Of a DNA stretch of 64,000 nt, positions 58,870-64,000 are shown piece after piece. The stretch comes from Lingula anatina (Eukaryota; Brachiopoda; Lingulata; Lingulida; Lingulidae). The stretch lies in assembly GCF_001039355.2 (NCBI RefSeq), contig NW_019775480.1, positions 933,639 through 997,638 on the forward strand, given 5' to 3'. Within the stretch, counting starts at the first letter, position 1; every line of letters starts with the position of its first letter. The translations under genes were made by a program, and so were the position numbers. The notes below the pieces were generated by a model. That model was not told where the DNA came from. It searched no databases and saw nothing but the letters and a program-made list of their open reading frames with translations.

Positions 58870-60810
58870 CAACAATATTTTTCCCTAAAACAAAAGGGGT
58901 ATGGACATTATGTTGTCATCATCCATTTTTTCAACCTCTGACATGCAAAATATTTTTACTATCAAATATTTTTAAAGAAATAATCATTAAAGCAGTGGAA
59001 ATAAATTGAACATGCCGAAAAGAAGACAAAGAAAAAATAATATCATTTTTTAATGAATTTATTTCTTACTTTTCTCATATATGGCACAGAAAACAGCAAA
59101 CATTAATTTCTTATCAATCAATATGATTGAAGATGTCTCAATAAAAAGTACAACTTGTCTGTGTCTATATAATAATGATACGACTTTCTGTCACAAAATG
59201 ACTACATAAGTTTACCCGTCTACACAGTTCGTCACAATAATAATTAAATTGTTACAAAACAAATAAATTAAGATACAACTGAAAAGAACTAATGGATTTT
59301 TGTAAGAAAGATCTATTTGGGAAAGTAGGGAAAAATGCCACAAACTGAAACCTAATATAAATCACCCCTTTTAAATGCAACAAATTCCTAGGCCAGCTTC
59401 ACAAAAAACTTTGGACAGAAAACTGGTTTAACCTTGCAAACTTTTTCATCAAATTTTACCCAACAGTAATCCACAAATGTAAATTACCTGTACAGTAGTC
59501 TAAAACATTAGCCATGCCATAAATAGCTTGTCTTTTTAAGACCAAATTTTAATTTCAATAGACTACCAGAGAGCTTACTTATCTCCAGTAGAACGTCTAG
59601 AAAGGTCAACATTTTCAGGCCAATTTTTTTTGGGGGGGTAAACCAGCTCCTAGCCTTCTAACTAAATGCAACAGCCTAGACAATCTTATAACACCCTGCA
59701 ATCTTGAATGATTTTAATTATTATTATTATTATTTTTTTTTTTTTTTTGGGGGGGGGGGGTGGTTGGATTGAAATTTAAGTTCAGGAATAATAATTCATT
59801 CATTTTCTTTGCAACTATGAGCTCCTAGCAGTTACTAGCGCAAGACCGTATTGTAGAACTGCAAACTGTTGCAGTGTTAATCTCCTAGACACTGTTCAAT
59901 CCAGGCAAGCAGCGCACATTGCTTCATGTTAAATGCATCTGTCATAAAAACCATTATATTTTTAATTGACTCTCAACACATGAACACACACATCCAAATT
60001 CTGTTTTGTAACATTATAGAGTCAAACATGAATGCCATATTCATGTTAGTAAAACATGCCTAGCAATTTTAAATAGCTCAAAATGAATTTTTCGGTGGGC
60101 AAATAGTTTTATCCAGGTTTATTAATATCAGGATATTGAAATTCATCTTCAACCTGGTTTTACGAAAAAAAAAAGCAAAGTAAATACATACTTGTCTAGT
60201 TTTTACCTACATATATAAAAACTGAACCCTAGGGTTTTAAAACCAGACATGTACTCAGAAAGCACATTTAGTGTTAGAATTTCTAAACTACACCCATAAG
60301 TGAAAAAAAAAAAAAAAAAAAAAAACTTGAGTGGGAATCATACAAGAGAGCCCAGTAAGGTTTTACAACTATAAATCTTTGTTGATCCATCCTCCATTTT
60401 TTGACCCTCTTCTGGCAGAATAAATAAGTTGCCCGTCGATGTAAACATGAAAAATTCTCACCGTCTTTCCAAAGAACCAAAAGATGGCCTCCATCCACCC
60501 CTGCAAATGCCTACTTTAAGGCTGTCTCAGATGATTCCACATAAACAGCATATCAAACAGGTGCACAAACATGTTTTCATTGTCTGATGTACATCTTGGA
60601 TAATTCAATCTGTACTATTATAATAAATTATAATACTGATATGTCTCTCCAACTATTCTCATCTCTTAATATAGACAATACCCCATAAGGCATCAGTTAT
60701 TTTTGCCTTATTTGGTAACTGCACCATCCTGTTTCCTTTATTATATTTATAGCCTTTCGTTATTATTTCATTGTACAATCCAACAGCATGTAATTGCAAG
60801 AAATAATAAT

Positions 60811-60874
<64 letters not shown>

Positions 60875-61345
60875 TGATTATCATCAATTCATCATCATCA
60901 TCTTCTAGAATATGTTCAATGGTAATGTATGGAGTGGGAAATATTTCAGTAGGTGATGCCTTCCCACTTTACAAACCAGTGATACAAACCAAGTTAGAAT
61001 TTTTTTCCTAAACTAACCAAAAAAGGTCACCACTAAAGCAAATTATACTAGATAAACAACCACATTCAAAACAATTTTTGAGTTGCCATAACAGAACGTT
61101 CCAGAACATTCAATTATTGTTATTTATAGACTTCGTTCCAGAACTTCACAATTATTGTTATTTATGCTAGGTTTTCTATGACTAGAATAATAAACTTAAA
61201 GATATCGTTTGTCTAGGAGTAAAAACCAAGAGGAATGGCACAAATTTCTTAATTTGCTGAAACAGAAATGAACATGTTAATGTGAAGTCAGATGTCTAGC
61301 AGTATGTGTGTCAAATATGAGAGCTTTATGGAAGTGTGTTAGTTG
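58870..61345. other. Intergenic or PHTF 3' UTR stretch
   Basis: AT-rich, no coding exon on either strand. It could be part of a long 3' UTR of the minus-strand PHTF gene. Contains an A22 run at 60303, a T/G homopolymer pair at 59732-59762, and (AAT)n at 60813-60872; the poly-Asn open frame there is an artefact. Confidence 0.45.
60813..60872. repeat. (AAT)n microsatellite
   Basis: About 20 perfect AAT (TAA) units. Confidence 0.98.
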
Positions 61346-61347
61346 AG

Positions 61348-61736
61348 ACAGTGTGTTAGGTGTTCTAATAAGCACAGTGTGTTAGGTATGCCAATGAGTA
61401 CAGTGTGTTAGGTGTGCCAATGAGCACAGTATATTAAGCATTCCAATGAGCACAATGCGTTTGGTGTGCCTATGAGGATAGTGTGTTAGGTGTGCCAATG
61501 AGCACAGTGTGTTAGGTGTGCCACTGAGCACAGTAAATTAAGCATTCCAATGAGCACAATGCGTTTGGTGTGCCTATGAGGATAGTGTGTTAGGTATGCC
61601 AATGAGCACAGTGTGTTAGGTGTGCCAATGAGTACAGTGTGTTAGGTGTGCCACTGAGCACAGTAAATTAAGCATTCCAATGAGCACAATGCGTTTGGTG
61701 TGCCTATGAGGATAGTGTGTTAGGTGTGCCAATGAG
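61348..61736. repeat. 26-bp minisatellite with higher-order structure, about 15 units
   Basis: Consensus unit CAGTGTGTTAGGTGTGCC then AATGAGCA. Variant units with AAGCATTCC and AATGCGTTTGGTGTGCCT recur as an ordered pair at three places, spaced about 104 and 130 bp. This shows that blocks of four or five units, not single units, were duplicated. Confidence 0.9.
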
Positions 61737-62409
61737 CAGTGCTAAGCTATTGTGTTAGGTGATAATAACCAATATGGCAATGCATGTAATTCTGGGGATG
61801 GCAGGTTGTGGCACATCATTGTATCACTTACATCTTTCTTCTCCAAAATAATAATAATAACAACAATAAAATACTTATCACAAAATGTCAAACTAATAAA
61901 AAACAACAACACAGAATAAATGGGTATAAACAAATACTGAATGAAGTGTTTTGTAAACATAGAATTTCAATGTAAATAACAGACATTAAGTCTCATATTA
62001 TATTATTAGAGCAAAACATTTAAGGCCTGACTAGAAGTATGGCTATCTAAGATATCAAAGATTGTTCTACTCTTATTGGTGGGTATGTTGAAAGGTCTCG
62101 ACTTAAGTGAGTAAAGCTTCAAGTAAGCATGTGCTTTCCTTCATGGACAATTTCATTTTTCTCCTAAGACAACTTTTAAAAAATCGCCAGGATCACCTTT
62201 CACCTGCCTGCCTTTCCTGTATTTTTAATACATCATTTTTTCTCTCTCTTTTCCTCTCCCTCTTTTGTTGATATTTTTCCTTTCACTTCTACTTCCAAGA
62301 CTCCAAAACTCTTTGTGTGGCTTCTCTATTTATCACACTCATGCTATAGTTACAGATTTCAGTCTGGATCTCTTTCATCCATTTTCCCCATTTATTTCCT
62401 TCTATCTTT

Positions 62410-63381
<972 letters not shown>

Positions 63382-63429
63382 CTGTAAACATGCAATCAAC
63401 AAGAATTTTCAATATTTGCAAAAAATATA

Positions 63430-64000
63430 TGAAACTAAAAATGGTACAATCAAATTTAAGTTCATCGTAAGGTAGGTGAAAGGTCATTTTCAAGGTCACA
63501 GTAAATTGCCAGTATATGACTTCCTATTCAAGTTCAATAGTAACTATGGACCTATCTCTGCCAGGTTTGGAGTTAAAAGAGAAAGAAATTAGCAGAGTTC
63601 AGTTCATGATAATAAGTAGATCAAAGGTCAATTTCAAGGTCACACTTAGATTGCCAGTATATGACTTCCTATTCAATTTCAATAGTAACTATGGACCTAT
63701 CTCGCTAGTTTTGGAGATAAAAGGGAACCAAAATTTGCAAAGTTCAATTCATGATAAAAAGTGGGTCAAAGGTCAATTTCAAGGTCACACTTAGATTGCC
63801 AGTATATGACTTCCTATTCAAGTTCAATAGTAACTATAGACCTATCTTTGCCAGTTTTAGAGATAAAAGGGAAGCAAAATTTACAAAAAACAGTTCATGG
63901 TGAAAAGTAGGTCAAAGGTCAATTTCAAGGTCACAGTAAGATTGCCAGTATTTGACTTCCTATTCAAGTTCAATAGTAACTATGGACCTATCTCTGCCAG
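63430..64000. repeat. 145-bp satellite, about four copies, running off the window
   Basis: The phrase GCCAGTATATGACTTCCTAT begins at 63508, 63653, 63798 and 63944 (the last with TTTGAC), so the period is 145-146 bp. Each unit also has GTTCAATAGTAACTAT, GGACCTATCTCTGCCAG, GGAGATAAAAGGGAA-like and AGGTCAAAGGTCAATTTCAA with GGTCAC. It probably lies in a PHTF intron. Confidence 0.93.

Noticed and set aside
60703-61011. Poly-Asn open frame
   Set aside because: Product of the (AAT)n microsatellite.
61348-61736. Regular short repeats resembling a CRISPR array
   Set aside because: There are no unique spacers: the units are continuous 26-bp tandem copies, in a eukaryotic genome.

Overview
This is a metazoan nuclear window: AT-rich, with GT-AG introns, long repeat-filled intergenic stretches, and a replication-type histone gene ending in the 16-nt histone 3' stem-loop. 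Gene content (ER JmjC protein, PAF acetylhydrolase, SLC22 transporter, TRMT11, PSMF1, PHTF), a Tc1 relic, tRNA-derived SINE-like units and many hairpin MITEs suit a marine invertebrate, most likely a lophotrochozoan such as a brachiopod, mollusc or annelid. The species cannot be fixed from sequence alone. I rebuilt five spliced genes exon by exon; in each, all intron phases close on one open reading frame.

Layout. 0.2-0.9 kb: decayed Tc1/mariner transposase. 3.3-4.5 kb (+): EXD1/egalitarian-like DEDD 3'-5' exonuclease with a zinc ribbon and a one-base frameshift. 6.9-7.1 kb: relic of the last exon of the JmjC gene. 7.3-11.2 kb: a 1.2-1.4 kb unit present three times in tandem, with tRNA-like A and B boxes. 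11.8-18.2 kb (-): ER-luminal JmjC oxygenase (429 aa, 8 exons). 18.8-31.1 kb (+): PAF acetylhydrolase (404 aa, 9 exons), head to head with the JmjC gene. 34.6-35.2 kb (+): intronless histone H1. 37.3-44.2 kb (-): SLC22 organic-ion transporter (558 aa, 9 exons). 44.2-49.0 kb: repeats only. 49.1-55.4 kb (-): TRMT11 (488 aa, 14 exons). 55.6-58.3 kb (+): PSMF1/PI31 (272 aa, 7 exons), head to head with TRMT11 across 222 bp. 62.4-63.4 kb (-): last exons of a PHTF gene. 63.4-64.0 kb: 145-bp satellite running off the end.

The genes do not form one pathway. What links neighbours is promoter sharing: two divergent pairs, each with a compact group of nuclear-receptor-type half-sites (DR5, DR1, IR0, ERR-type) and, in one, a full CRE. 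The rest of the interest lies in repeats: at least two foldback MITE families (one with a duplicated empty site in the same window), CAGGG-ended hAT-like elements, a dispersed minisatellite family, a duplicated exon end with its splice donor intact, and two GC-AG introns.
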